Origin: Agromyces mediolanus
GTDB taxonomy: Bacteria; Actinomycetota; Actinomycetes; Actinomycetales; Microbacteriaceae
Assembly: GCF_023715325.1 (NCBI RefSeq)
Contig: NZ_JAMBNX010000007.1
Span: 124,001 to 188,000, forward strand
DNA: 64,000 nt
Reading direction: 5' to 3'
In this document: piece after piece, positions 9,037-17,279 of the stretch
Layout of the letters: every line of letters begins with the position of its first letter
How positions within the stretch are numbered: position 1 is the stretch's first letter
Position numbers and translations under genes: made by a program
The notes under the pieces: generated by a model
Seen by the model: only the letters and a program-made list of their open reading frames with translations
Database searches by the model: none
Told to the model about the DNA's origin: nothing

Positions 9037-10280
9037 GGCACCTCCTCCCAGGCTCGGAGGAAGAGCTCGTCGCTGCCGAAGTTCCCCGACTTGAGGCAGA
9101 GGTCGAGGCTCCTCCCTCCGCGGTCTTCGGCCGACATCCACGGGACACCGGGATCGACCACGCGGCGCACGCGCAGGCGCGAGACGCCGAGGGCGGTGAT
9201 GACCGCCCCGGACGTCTCCCCGCCGGCCACGAGCACGCGGCGGACGCCGAGGTCCGCGACGGCGCGAGACGCGATGCGGGCGAGGAGGCGCTCGATCGCC
9301 GCGGCCGACTCGGCGACGCCGAACCGGCGTTGGGCCTCGGCGACCTCGTCGGGCGACGCTTGCGCTGCGACGAGCGGATGCTCGAGGTCGCGGATGGCCT
9401 CGATCGCGGCATCGGCGGTTTCGTCGGCTGCGGAGATCGCATCGATCGCACGGAAGGCGAAGGTCGGGCCGCCGTACGCGGCGAGCTGGCGGGCGGTGCG
9501 CTGCGAGGCGCTCCCGACGAGGATGAGGCATCGCCCCTCGGGCGGGGGCTGGACATCGCGGGAGGCCGGTCTGCTCAGGCGCCGGCCCAGCGCGGCGGCG
9601 AGGCCCGCGGCGCCCCCGAGCGCGGCGCCGGGTCGCGAATCGAGCGCGGCTGCGAGCGCATCCAGATCCTCGTCGTCGAGCGCATCGACGAGCACATGCC
9701 CCGCGCCCTGCTGTTCGGCGCTGCGCAGCGCCTCGGCGATGGCGACGGCGCCGTTGCGCACGACGGAGTATCGGACCAGTGCCACCGGGCGATCGGTCTG
9801 GCGCCCGAGCACCCGCACGAGGTCGGGATCGCGCATCGGGGTGAGCGGGTGCTGCGCGAGGGGCGATTCCGAGAGGAGCCGGCCGTCCACGAACAGATGC
9901 CCGTCGTACATCGAGCGGCCGACCGTCGGGGTGGCCGGGGTGCCGATCGTCGGGCCGACTCCGAGGTCTCCGAACGCGTCGGCCACCGGCCCGATGTTCC
10001 CGGTCCGCGTCGAGTCGAAGGTCGAGCAGTACTTCTGATAGAGGCGCTCGGCCCCCCAGCGTCGGAGCGCGCGTGCGGCCGCGGTGCTGTCGCCGACGGC
10101 TTCGGCGGTCGGAGCGGTGCGGGACTTGAGCGCGACGATCGCGACGTCCCCCGTCGGCGGCTCCTGCGCCCCGGGGACGCCGAGGAGCACGTCGACGTCG
10201 AGCCCCGCCGTCGCGAGCCCGGCGGCGACGTCGCAGGCCCCGGTGAGGTCGTCGGCCACCACGCCGAGGGCGATGCTCAT
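9033..10280 (-). CDS. Four-carbon acid sugar kinase (OtnK-like, DUF1537 family)
   Basis: 415 residues. The N-terminal domain begins with GVVADDLTGACDVAAG, the hallmark of the DUF1537/SBD_N fold that binds the acid sugar. The C-terminal nucleotide-binding domain contains VLVAGGETSGAVITALG. Characterised members phosphorylate 3-oxo-tetronate or related C4 acids (from threonate or erythronate) at C4 for the decarboxylase encoded next. The ATG overlaps the regulator stop (ATGA), so regulator, kinase and decarboxylase form one transcript. No matching C4-acid dehydrogenase gene is present nearby, so how the oxo-acid is made is unclear. Confidence 0.87.
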   Translation of the reverse strand: MSIALGVVADDLTGACDVAAGLATAGLDVDVLLGVPGAQEPPTGDVAIVALKSRTAPTAEAVGDSTAAARALRRWGAERLYQKYCSTFDSTRTGNIGPVADAFGDLGVGPTIGTPATPTVGRSMYDGHLFVDGRLLSESPLAQHPLTPMRDPDLVRVLGRQTDRPVALVRYSVVRNGAVAIAEALRSAEQQGAGHVLVDALDDEDLDALAAALDSRPGAALGGAAGLAAALGRRLSRPASRDVQPPPEGRCLILVGSASQRTARQLAAYGGPTFAFRAIDAISAADETADAAIEAIRDLEHPLVAAQASPDEVAEAQRRFGVAESAAAIERLLARIASRAVADLGVRRVLVAGGETSGAVITALGVSRLRVRRVVDPGVPWMSAEDRGGRSLDLCLKSGNFGSDELFLRAWEEVP

Positions 10281-11026
10281 CGCGCGATCCTCACGTCGAT
10301 GCCGCGCGCGCGGAGGGCGTCGCAGACCGCGGGGTCGGCGCGGTCGTCGGTGAGCAGCAGGTCGACGAGCTCGGTCTCGCAGATGCGCAGCGGTGCCCGT
10401 GCACCGAGCTTCGTCCCGTCGGCGACCACGAGCACGCGGTCGGCGATGGATGCGAGGACGCGCTTCAGGGAGGCATCCAGGGCGTTGGTGCCCCACAGGG
10501 CGTCTCCGGTCACGCCCGTGGCGGAGAGCACGGCGATGTCGCAGTGCACCTCGAGGGCGGCCTGTTCGGCCATCGGCCCGGCGAACGCGCGGGTGTCGGG
10601 CTGGAAGAGCCCGCCCAGTGCGACGAGGGTCCCCACGCGCCCGGCCACCGCCGTGATCACCGGAAGCGAATGGGTCACGATGGTCGCGTCCTCGAGGAGC
10701 GGTGCGATGCCGGCCACGGTGGTGCCCGCATCCAATGCCACCATCGCCGCGTCGCCGATCTCGGCGGCCGCCATCGCGGCCAGCCGGCGTTTCTGCGCGG
10801 CTTCGGCGCCACTGCGGCGCTCGAACGGCAGACCGCGGATGGCGATGGTCGCACCGCCGGCGACGCGCTGGGCTCGGCCGGACTCCTCCAGCTGCTGGAG
10901 GTCGCGCCGGATGGTCATCGTCGAGACGCCCAAGCGTTCGGCGACCTCGGTCGAGGAGGCATAGCCCTCTTCGGCGAGGATCCGCTCCACTTCGGCTCGT
11001 CGTTCTTCGGCCCGCGTGTACCGCAT
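10277..11026 (-). CDS. DeoR/GlpR-family transcriptional repressor
   Basis: 249 residues: an N-terminal winged helix-turn-helix (RAEVERILAEEGYASSTEVAERLGVSTMTIRRDL) followed by the DeoR sensor domain (GTTVAGIAPLLEDATIVTHS; ISATGV-type loop present as LSATGVTGD), which binds a phosphorylated sugar effector. ATG at 11026 is preferred because GAGGGG lies just before it; an upstream in-frame start would add residues unlike the family. It is divergent from the FGGY kinase gene, with palindromic operator candidates in between, so it should control both directions and itself. Confidence 0.9.
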   Translation of the reverse strand: MRYTRAEERRAEVERILAEEGYASSTEVAERLGVSTMTIRRDLQQLEESGRAQRVAGGATIAIRGLPFERRSGAEAAQKRRLAAMAAAEIGDAAMVALDAGTTVAGIAPLLEDATIVTHSLPVITAVAGRVGTLVALGGLFQPDTRAFAGPMAEQAALEVHCDIAVLSATGVTGDALWGTNALDASLKRVLASIADRVLVVADGTKLGARAPLRICETELVDLLLTDDRADPAVCDALRARGIDVRIAR

Positions 11027-11050
11027 CCCCTCATCAAAGCGGCCGGACGC

Positions 11051-11101
11051 GAAGAATGTCAAATTCTTCACAGAAGTTGCAGGTCTGTTCAAAATGTCAC
11101 A
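11051..11101. promoter_or_regulatory. Candidate DeoR operators in the divergent promoter
   Basis: GAAGAAT (11051-11057) and ATTCTTC (11063-11069) form a 7-bp inverted repeat. TGTCAAATTCTTCACA (11057-11072) and TGTTCAAAATGTCACA (11086-11101) are related 16-mers 29 bases apart. Multiple repeated sites are usual for DeoR proteins. TTGCAG (11077), 17 bases and CAAACT (11100) could be a promoter placing the transcript start at the kinase GTG. Confidence 0.5.
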
Positions 11102-11112
11102 AACTGTGGGGC

Positions 11113-12534
11113 GTGGTCCTTCTGCTCGGAATCGACGTCGGCAGCACGACGATCAAGGCGGCGCTCGTCGAGGTGAGCCCGTCCGGCGTGCTGCGCACCG
11201 TCGCGGTCGCGCGCAGAGCGACCCCGGACACCGCCCAGGCGCTCATCTCCGAGACGGCCTCGGCCGTGCGCGAAGCGCTGCACGATCGGCCCGCGCCGCT
11301 CGCGGTCGCGGTGGCCTCGATGGCCGAGACGGGAGTCGCGCTCGGTGCCGACGGGACCGCGCTCGGGCCGCTCGTGCGCTGGCAGCGGAGTGCAGGCCGA
11401 GCCGGGGTGCGCTTCCTCTCGGAGCGATTCCCCGACCTCGATGCGCGCACCGGCATCCCCTTCTCGCCCAAGCCGACCGCGGCGGCGCTGCGCGAGCTCT
11501 CCGAGACGGACCCCGGCCTGCTCGCACGCACTGCGCACTGGCTCGGCGTCGCCGATCTGGTCGTCCGCGCGCTCACCGGCGTGCATGCGACGGATCCCAC
11601 CCTCGCCACGCGGACGATGCTCTTCGTCGACGGCGCCTGGGACGAGGAGATCGCCGAGGCGGTCGGGCTGTCCCCCGGGGCGCTGCCGGCGGTCCGGCCG
11701 GTCGGGGAAGCGGCCGGAACGACGACGGCCGCAGCGCGTGGCTTCGGCCTGGGCACCGGGATCCAGGTCTTCACCGCCGGACACGACCATGCCGTCGGGG
11801 CCTGGGCCGCCGGCGCCCGCGAACCAGGGTCCTTCGCCGACTCGCTCGGGACCGCCGAGGCGATCCTCGTGCCGACCGCGTCTGAACGCGCCGGTGAGAC
11901 GGTGCGAGACGGCTTCACCTCGGGGCGCTCCGTCGACGGACGGTGGAGGACCCTCATGGCGGGCAGCCCCGCGTGCGGCGCCCTGCTGAACCGGACGTTC
12001 GGGACGACGCGGGTCCGCGCTTCCGACCTTCTCGCGGCCTTGCCCGCCGACCGCTGGACGCCGAGCGGTGTGACCGTCCTCCCCTATCCCCGGGGCCGGC
12101 AGAGTCCCGCTCCCGATCCGTCCGCGACGCTCGACATCCGCACCGAGCAGACCGACCCGACGCTGATCGCGAGCGCCGTGCTCGAAGCGATCGTGCTGCA
12201 GTCCCGATGGATGCGCGAGGCGATGGCCGGATACGTCGAGGTCGCGCCCGAGCGCGTCGTCCTCCTCGGCTCGCTCACCGAGCGCATCCCGGCCTGGGGC
12301 GGGCTCGTCGCCGCCACCTCCGCGTCCCCCGTCGTCCGGGTGACCGAACCGGAGCCCGTCGCGATCGGCGCGGCGCTGCTCGCCGGCGTGCACGCCGGTC
12401 ACGTCGATCCCGGCGCCACCCTGCCGTCCGAGGAGGTCGCCCCCATCCCGGTCGACCTCGCTCCCGCCTATGCCCGCTTCCGAGAGGCGGCGGCCGCGAC
12501 CATCGAAACAAAGGAGACCGATGACCACCCTTGA
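11113..12534 (+). CDS. FGGY-family carbohydrate kinase
   Basis: 473 residues with the FGGY layout: N-terminal phosphate loop GIDVGSTTIKAAL, a sugar-binding region, then the C-terminal half with AGHDHAVGAWAAG. It phosphorylates a pentose, ketose or polyol with ATP. The GTG at 11113 is taken as start because it immediately precedes the conserved GID motif and the frame upstream has no family-like sequence; no strong ribosome site is visible, so a leaderless mRNA is possible. First gene of the rightward DeoR-controlled operon. A downstream aldolase suggests the product is a ketose phosphate that is then cleaved. Exact sugar unknown. Confidence 0.87.
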   Translation: MVLLLGIDVGSTTIKAALVEVSPSGVLRTVAVARRATPDTAQALISETASAVREALHDRPAPLAVAVASMAETGVALGADGTALGPLVRWQRSAGRAGVRFLSERFPDLDARTGIPFSPKPTAAALRELSETDPGLLARTAHWLGVADLVVRALTGVHATDPTLATRTMLFVDGAWDEEIAEAVGLSPGALPAVRPVGEAAGTTTAAARGFGLGTGIQVFTAGHDHAVGAWAAGAREPGSFADSLGTAEAILVPTASERAGETVRDGFTSGRSVDGRWRTLMAGSPACGALLNRTFGTTRVRASDLLAALPADRWTPSGVTVLPYPRGRQSPAPDPSATLDIRTEQTDPTLIASAVLEAIVLQSRWMREAMAGYVEVAPERVVLLGSLTERIPAWGGLVAATSASPVVRVTEPEPVAIGAALLAGVHAGHVDPGATLPSEEVAPIPVDLAPAYARFREAAAATIETKETDDHP

Positions 12535-13384
12535 CGCCATCGCCCGCCCGACCGGCACGTTCGCCATGGTCGCCATGGACCAGCGCGAGAGCCTGCGGCA
12601 CATGTTCGACCTGGCCGGCCGCGGACGGCCGGAAGACGCCGTCCTCAACGAGTTCAAGGAGGATGTCGCCACGGTCCTCGGGCCCGTCGCCTCGGGGTTC
12701 CTCGCGGACCACCGCTACGGCTTCGACGCCGTCCGTTCCGCGCTGCCGAGCACGACCGGCCTCATCCTGGCGGCGGACGCGCTGCAGCAGGAGGACGGCG
12801 GCCCGGTCGAGGAGACGTTCATCGACGAGCAGGTCGTCGCGAGCTCGCTCGACGGCGTGGTCGCGCTGAAGCTGCTGCTCATCTGGCGTCGTGACGAGCA
12901 TCGCGACGCTCGGGTCGAGCTCGCCGATCGCTTCATCCGGCTCGCCCGGGAGCGCGGGGTGCTGTCCGTGCTGGAGCCGGTCGTGCGAGCGGTCCCGGGC
13001 GACCAGGACTGGGATGCCGACGTAGCGATCCGCGAAGCGGCGCGCGAGCTGTCGGCCCTGCAGCCGAGCCTGTACAAGTCGCAGGTCCCACTCGCCGGGG
13101 AGGGCGACGAGCGGGCGCAGCGCGAAGCGAGCGCAGCGCTCAACGAGGCGATGGCGACCCCCTGGGTGGTGCTCTCGCAGGGCGTCGCGCGCGAGCGGTT
13201 CCGCGACGCGGTCCGCGCCGCGTGCCTCGAGGGCGCCAGCGGATTCCTCGCCGGGCGCGCGCTGTGGAGCGACCTGGTCGGCGTGGATGACGTCCGTGCG
13301 CAGCTGCGGTCGGTCTCCGTGCCGCGGCTCGAAGCGCTGATCGAGACCGTCGACGAGGCGGGCCGGCCGTGGACGCGGGCATGA
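12521..13384 (+). CDS. Class I aldolase of the YihT/LacD type
   Basis: 287 residues, closely similar in motif order to sulfofructosephosphate aldolase YihT: FAMVAMDQRESLRHMF near the N-terminus, ALKLLLIWRRDE in the middle, VLEPVVR, SLYKSQVP with the presumed Schiff-base Lys, PWVVLSQGV and GASGFLAGRALW at the C-terminus. These enzymes split ketose-1-phosphates to dihydroxyacetone phosphate and an aldehyde. AAGGAG eight bases or so upstream fixes the ATG; the gene overlaps the kinase gene by 14 bases. A sulfoquinovose pathway is not otherwise supported (no YihQ, YihS or YihV-like gene here), so a different ketose phosphate is likely. Confidence 0.85.
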   Translation: MTTLDAIARPTGTFAMVAMDQRESLRHMFDLAGRGRPEDAVLNEFKEDVATVLGPVASGFLADHRYGFDAVRSALPSTTGLILAADALQQEDGGPVEETFIDEQVVASSLDGVVALKLLLIWRRDEHRDARVELADRFIRLARERGVLSVLEPVVRAVPGDQDWDADVAIREAARELSALQPSLYKSQVPLAGEGDERAQREASAALNEAMATPWVVLSQGVARERFRDAVRAACLEGASGFLAGRALWSDLVGVDDVRAQLRSVSVPRLEALIETVDEAGRPWTRA

Positions 13385-14028
13385 CGCGGGTCGGCCTGCT
13401 GCACACCGTCACCGTGCTGCCCGCGGTCTTCGACGAGCTGCTGCAGCCGAGCCGAAGCGGGCTGGAGATCGTGCACGTCGCTGACCCGACGCTGCTCGAG
13501 CGCACCGTCGACGCAGGCGAGGTGACGCCCGACGTCGAGGCTGACATCCGCCGCCACCTCGAGGCGCTGCGGGACGGGGGCGCGGCCGCCGTGCTCGTGA
13601 CCTGTTCGTCGATCGGCGAGGCGGCGGAGTCGGCGGCCCGCGCCGCGGGCGTACGACTGATGCGGGTCGACGAGGCCATGGCCCGCGAGGCCGCGGCCCG
13701 CGCGGCCGTCGCAGCGGACCGACGGATCACGATCCTCGCGACCCTGGGCACCACCCTCGGGCCCACGGCGCGCCTGGTCGAACGCTTCACGGACCCGGGG
13801 GTCGGCGTGACCGCCCGCGTCGTCCCCGACGCGGGCGCGGCGCGGGCCCGGGGCGATCATGCCGAGCACGATCGGCTGGTCGCCGAAGCGATCGCGGCCG
13901 AGGATGCCGAGGTCATCGTGCTTGCGCAAGCCTCCATGGCCGCCGGCGCGGGCGAGGACCCGCGCGTGCTCACCTCGCCGCGGACGGGCGCCGCGTCGTT
14001 CCTCACGGCGCTGCGGGGGGAACGATGA
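13381..14028 (+). CDS. Asp/Glu/hydantoin racemase-fold protein
   Basis: 215 residues with the two-domain racemase fold. The first catalytic Cys is present in AVLVTCSSIGEAAE. The place expected for the second Cys reads VIVLAQASMAAG with no Cys, so a classical two-base racemase mechanism is doubtful. Overlaps the aldolase stop (ATGA) and the phosphorylase start (ATGA), so it belongs to the kinase-aldolase pathway. It may be an isomerase or epimerase for a pathway intermediate; function not established. Confidence 0.75.
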   Translation: MTRVGLLHTVTVLPAVFDELLQPSRSGLEIVHVADPTLLERTVDAGEVTPDVEADIRRHLEALRDGGAAAVLVTCSSIGEAAESAARAAGVRLMRVDEAMAREAAARAAVAADRRITILATLGTTLGPTARLVERFTDPGVGVTARVVPDAGAARARGDHAEHDRLVAEAIAAEDAEVIVLAQASMAAGAGEDPRVLTSPRTGAASFLTALRGER

Positions 14029-15497
14029 GGGGCGTCTCGCTCCTGGCGTACGCGGACCGGCTCGGAGGCGACATCGCCGGCGTCGAGCGCCTGCTGCGCG
14101 AGGAGCTGGACGTCTTCTCGGGCGTCCACCTGCTCCCGTTCTTCACGCCCTTCGACGGGGACGACGCCGGGTTCGACCCCATCGACCACGCTGCGGTCGA
14201 CCCGCGACTGGGAACCTGGCAGGACGTGCGGAACCTCGCCGAGCGCGGCGAGATCACGGCCGACCTCATCGTGAACCATCTCAGCTCGCGATCCGCGGAG
14301 TTCGCCGATTGGCTCGAGAAGGGCAGCGACTCCGTCCACGACGGCATGTTCCTCACCTTCGATCGGGTGTTCCCCCACGGTGCGTCGGAAGACGACCTCA
14401 CCGCCTTCTACCGCCCCCGGCCCGGAGTGCCGTTCACGCCGTATCGGGCGGCGGACGGGAGGCGGCGGCTCGTCTGGACCACGTTCATGCCGACCCAGGT
14501 CGACATCGACGTGACCCATCCGGCCGGGACGGCGTACCTCGAGCGCCTCGCGGACACCCTCGCGGCCGGGGGCGTCCGCGTCGTGCGACTCGACGCGGTC
14601 GGCTACGCGATCAAGACCCCGGGTACCGACTCCTTCATGACGCCCGGCACGCTCGAGTTCGTCGCCGTCGCCGCGAAGATCATCCGCGACCGCGGGATGC
14701 GCGTGCTCGTCGAGGTCCACGCTCACCACACGCAGCAGATCGCCATCGCCTCACTCGTCGACCTGGTGTACGACTTCGCGACGCCGCCGCTCCTGCTGCA
14801 CGCGCTCGCCACCGGGCGGGTCGACCGGCTCGCCTGGTGGCTCGAGCATCGGCCGGAGAACGCAGTGACCGTGCTCGATACGCACGACGGCATCGGCGTC
14901 ATCGATGCCGGTCCGTCGGGTGATCGTGCCGGGATCCTGTCGGTCGACGAGATGGCGGAGATCTTCGCCGCCGCCGAAGCGGCGACGTCGGGTCACTCCC
15001 GGCGCGCCTCGGTGGTGCCGACCTGGGCTTCCATGCCGCACCAGATCAACGCCACCTTCTTCTCCGTGCTCGGCGGGGACACCCGGCGGATGCTGCTCGC
15101 GCGTGCGTTCCAGATCTTCCTTCCCGGCGAGCCGCAGTTCTATTACGTCGGCCTGCTGGGCGGGCGGGACGACGCCGACGAGTTCGCGCGCACCGGCCAG
15201 GGGCGCGACGTCAATCGGCACCGGTACACCCCCGATGAGGTCCGCGCGGCGATGGAGACGCCCGTCACCAGGGGCCAGCTCGCGCTCGCCGAGCTGCGCC
15301 GGGACCCGATCTTCGAGGGCGACTTCCGGTGGTCGGTGCGGTCCGCCTCGGAGCTGGAGCTCGTCTGGACTCGAGCCGGTCGCACCGCCCGGCTCGACGT
15401 CGATCTGGCCGCGGCGACCTTCCGGATCGAGGTCGACGGCGCCGAGTTCGATCTCCTGGAGCGCGGGCCCGCCGCGTGTGGGAACGCTGCCACATAG
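14025..15497 (+). CDS. GH13_18 glycoside phosphorylase (sucrose phosphorylase family)
   Basis: 490 residues with the compact GH13 subfamily 18 layout. The catalytic triad is visible: nucleophile Asp in VRLDAVGYAI (about residue 190), acid/base Glu in VLVEVHAHH (about 230) and stabilising Asp in LDTHDGIGV (about 286). Members use phosphate to split an alpha-glucoside, giving alpha-glucose 1-phosphate. The aglycone may be fructose, fructose 6-phosphate, glycerol or glycerate; it cannot be read from sequence. Being co-transcribed with a kinase, an aldolase and a racemase-fold protein, and divergent from C4-acid enzymes, a non-sucrose substrate is plausible. Its last codons overlap the operator of the next unit. 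Confidence 0.87.
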   Translation: MRGVSLLAYADRLGGDIAGVERLLREELDVFSGVHLLPFFTPFDGDDAGFDPIDHAAVDPRLGTWQDVRNLAERGEITADLIVNHLSSRSAEFADWLEKGSDSVHDGMFLTFDRVFPHGASEDDLTAFYRPRPGVPFTPYRAADGRRRLVWTTFMPTQVDIDVTHPAGTAYLERLADTLAAGGVRVVRLDAVGYAIKTPGTDSFMTPGTLEFVAVAAKIIRDRGMRVLVEVHAHHTQQIAIASLVDLVYDFATPPLLLHALATGRVDRLAWWLEHRPENAVTVLDTHDGIGVIDAGPSGDRAGILSVDEMAEIFAAAEAATSGHSRRASVVPTWASMPHQINATFFSVLGGDTRRMLLARAFQIFLPGEPQFYYVGLLGGRDDADEFARTGQGRDVNRHRYTPDEVRAAMETPVTRGQLALAELRRDPIFEGDFRWSVRSASELELVWTRAGRTARLDVDLAAATFRIEVDGAEFDLLERGPAACGNAAT

Positions 15498-15500
15498 AAT
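15477..15500 (+). promoter_or_regulatory. Operator and -10 element before the GH36-like gene
   Basis: TGTGGGAACGCTGCCACA (15477-15494) is a near-perfect palindrome of the LacI regulon. It abuts TAGAAT (15495-15500), a good -10 hexamer six bases before the ATG at 15507. Repressor binding would cover the spacer of this promoter. A clear -35 is not seen. Confidence 0.75.
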
Positions 15501-15506
15501 GGCGCC

Positions 15507-17279
15507 ATGACCCCTTCGATCGCCGAGGATGGCGAGCACCTGTCGGTGAGGACCGCGGAGTACGAACTCCGCTGGCGTATCGGAGATCGGGGGGTCACGC
15601 GCTCGCCCTATCTGGAGCTGCGTGATGCCGGCGGCGAGCGCTGGACTCGCCTGTCGGCGCTGTCCGCCGTGCACACGGTGGACGCACGGGACGAGACGGT
15701 CTCGGTCGGGGCCCCGGTCGTGACCCGGGACGGCGACGTCGTCGTCGTCGAGGTTCCGGCGGTCTCGACCGTGTGGCGACAGCGCCGTCTCGTGCTGCGC
15801 TGCACCGCCGAGGCCGTCGAGCTCCGCACGGACGTCATCGGCGAGGGGCGCGTCTCCGAGCTGGTGCAGTTCGGCGGGAGCGCACGGCTTCCGACCGGGG
15901 CCAGCGGCACGTTCCGTTCATCGATCGATGCCCGCTCCCTCTTCGTGCCGACGCCCACCGAGCCGGTGGCGTTCGTCCGTCCGGCCGCCGCCTCGGCGCA
16001 GCTCGGCATCGTCGGCGACGCCGACCCGGGCCGCGTGCACGGGATCTTCTCGCCGCCGCCGTTGGTGCTGGCGTTCGGCCGCCGCCACCCGGAGGGCCCG
16101 ACGATCCCGACCGGCGGCCCGTGGCTGGCGCTGTCGATCCGCGACCACGTCGATCGACTCCGGTTCACCTCCCTCCGCTACGAGGCGCTCGACGGCGGGT
16201 TCACGCTGAACGCGACGTATGGCGGGCACACGGTCGTGGACGGGGCGTGGTCGTCGCCGGCGGTCGTGCTCCGGCACGTGCCGGAAGCGCTGGACGCGAT
16301 CTCATTCCATCGGGACGACCTCATCCGGCACGGGTACGCCACCGAGCACCGGCCGGACACGGTCGAGTGGTGGCGGGAACCGATCTTCTGCGGGTGGGGC
16401 GCGCAGGTCGCGCGCGGCACGGCCCCAGCCCCCGAGCTATCCCGCCAGGAGGTGTACGACGAGCTGCTCGGAGTGCTCCGCGATGCGGAGCTGGACCCCG
16501 GGACGGTGGTGATCGACGACCGCTGGCAGGCGGCCTACGGCACGGCGGATCCCGACCCCGGAGCCTGGCCGGATATGCGGGGATGGATCGCCGATCGCCA
16601 TGCCGAGGGGCGTCGGGTCCTGCTCTGGTGGAAGGCGTGGGATCCGACCGGGCTCCCCGCGGAGGAGTGCATCCTCGACGGGGCGGGAGTCCCGGTGGCA
16701 GCGGATCCGGGAAGCGCCGCGTACCGGGCCCGGCTCACGAGGATCGTCGAGCGGCTCCTCGGCCCCCAGGGTCTGGACGCCGACGGATTCAAGGTCGACT
16801 TCACCCAGCGAGCCCCCGAGGGGCAGAGCTTCCGCTCGGCACCGGACTCCGACGGCGTCTGGGGGATCGCCGCGCTCCACCGCCTGGTCGGCGATCTGCA
16901 TAGGGCCGCGAAGGCGATCAAGCCGGACGCCCTCGTGATCACCCACACCGTCCATCCGTCCTTCGCGGAGGTCACGGACATGGTCCGCACCAACGACGTC
17001 CTCGAACGCGACGTCGACGGGCGAGCGGTCGGCGTCGTCGCGCAGCTCGGTGTCAGGGCCTCGATCGTCGGCCGCGCGCTGCCGCACCATCTCGTCGACA
17101 CCGACCAGTGGCCCATGCCCGACCGCTCCGAGTGGCTCGCCTACGCGGCCGCGCAGCCGGGGTTCGGCGTTCCCGCCCTCTACTACGTCGAACGCATCGA
17201 CGAGGGCGAGCTCATCACCTCCGAGGATCTGGCGTTCGTCGGGTCCACGTGGGCGGAGTATCGGAGGAGCCTCCGATGA
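15507..17279 (+). CDS. GH36-like alpha-glycosidase (clan GH-D type)
   Basis: 590 residues: an N-terminal beta-sandwich (about 1-250) and a TIM barrel. The motifs VVIDDRWQ (about 333), GRRVLLWWKAW, and DGFKVDFTQ (about 427; Asp presumed nucleophile) match the order found in GH36/GH31-type alpha-glycosidases. A later LERDVDG (about 500) could supply the acid/base Asp. No signal peptide, hence cytoplasmic. The promoter element TAGAAT six bases before the ATG suggests a leaderless transcript under a LacI-type operator. First gene of a unit that continues into the metallo-beta-lactamase protein and the LacI gene. Galactosidase versus glucosidase specificity is not resolvable. Confidence 0.8.
   Translation: MTPSIAEDGEHLSVRTAEYELRWRIGDRGVTRSPYLELRDAGGERWTRLSALSAVHTVDARDETVSVGAPVVTRDGDVVVVEVPAVSTVWRQRRLVLRCTAEAVELRTDVIGEGRVSELVQFGGSARLPTGASGTFRSSIDARSLFVPTPTEPVAFVRPAAASAQLGIVGDADPGRVHGIFSPPPLVLAFGRRHPEGPTIPTGGPWLALSIRDHVDRLRFTSLRYEALDGGFTLNATYGGHTVVDGAWSSPAVVLRHVPEALDAISFHRDDLIRHGYATEHRPDTVEWWREPIFCGWGAQVARGTAPAPELSRQEVYDELLGVLRDAELDPGTVVIDDRWQAAYGTADPDPGAWPDMRGWIADRHAEGRRVLLWWKAWDPTGLPAEECILDGAGVPVAADPGSAAYRARLTRIVERLLGPQGLDADGFKVDFTQRAPEGQSFRSAPDSDGVWGIAALHRLVGDLHRAAKAIKPDALVITHTVHPSFAEVTDMVRTNDVLERDVDGRAVGVVAQLGVRASIVGRALPHHLVDTDQWPMPDRSEWLAYAAAQPGFGVPALYYVERIDEGELITSEDLAFVGSTWAEYRRSLR

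Noticed and set aside
12521..13384. Sulfoquinovose degradation via a YihT-type aldolase
   Set aside because: The aldolase resembles YihT, but no sulfoquinovosidase, isomerase, sulfofructose kinase of the PfkB type or sulfolactaldehyde enzyme is present; the kinase is FGGY-type.
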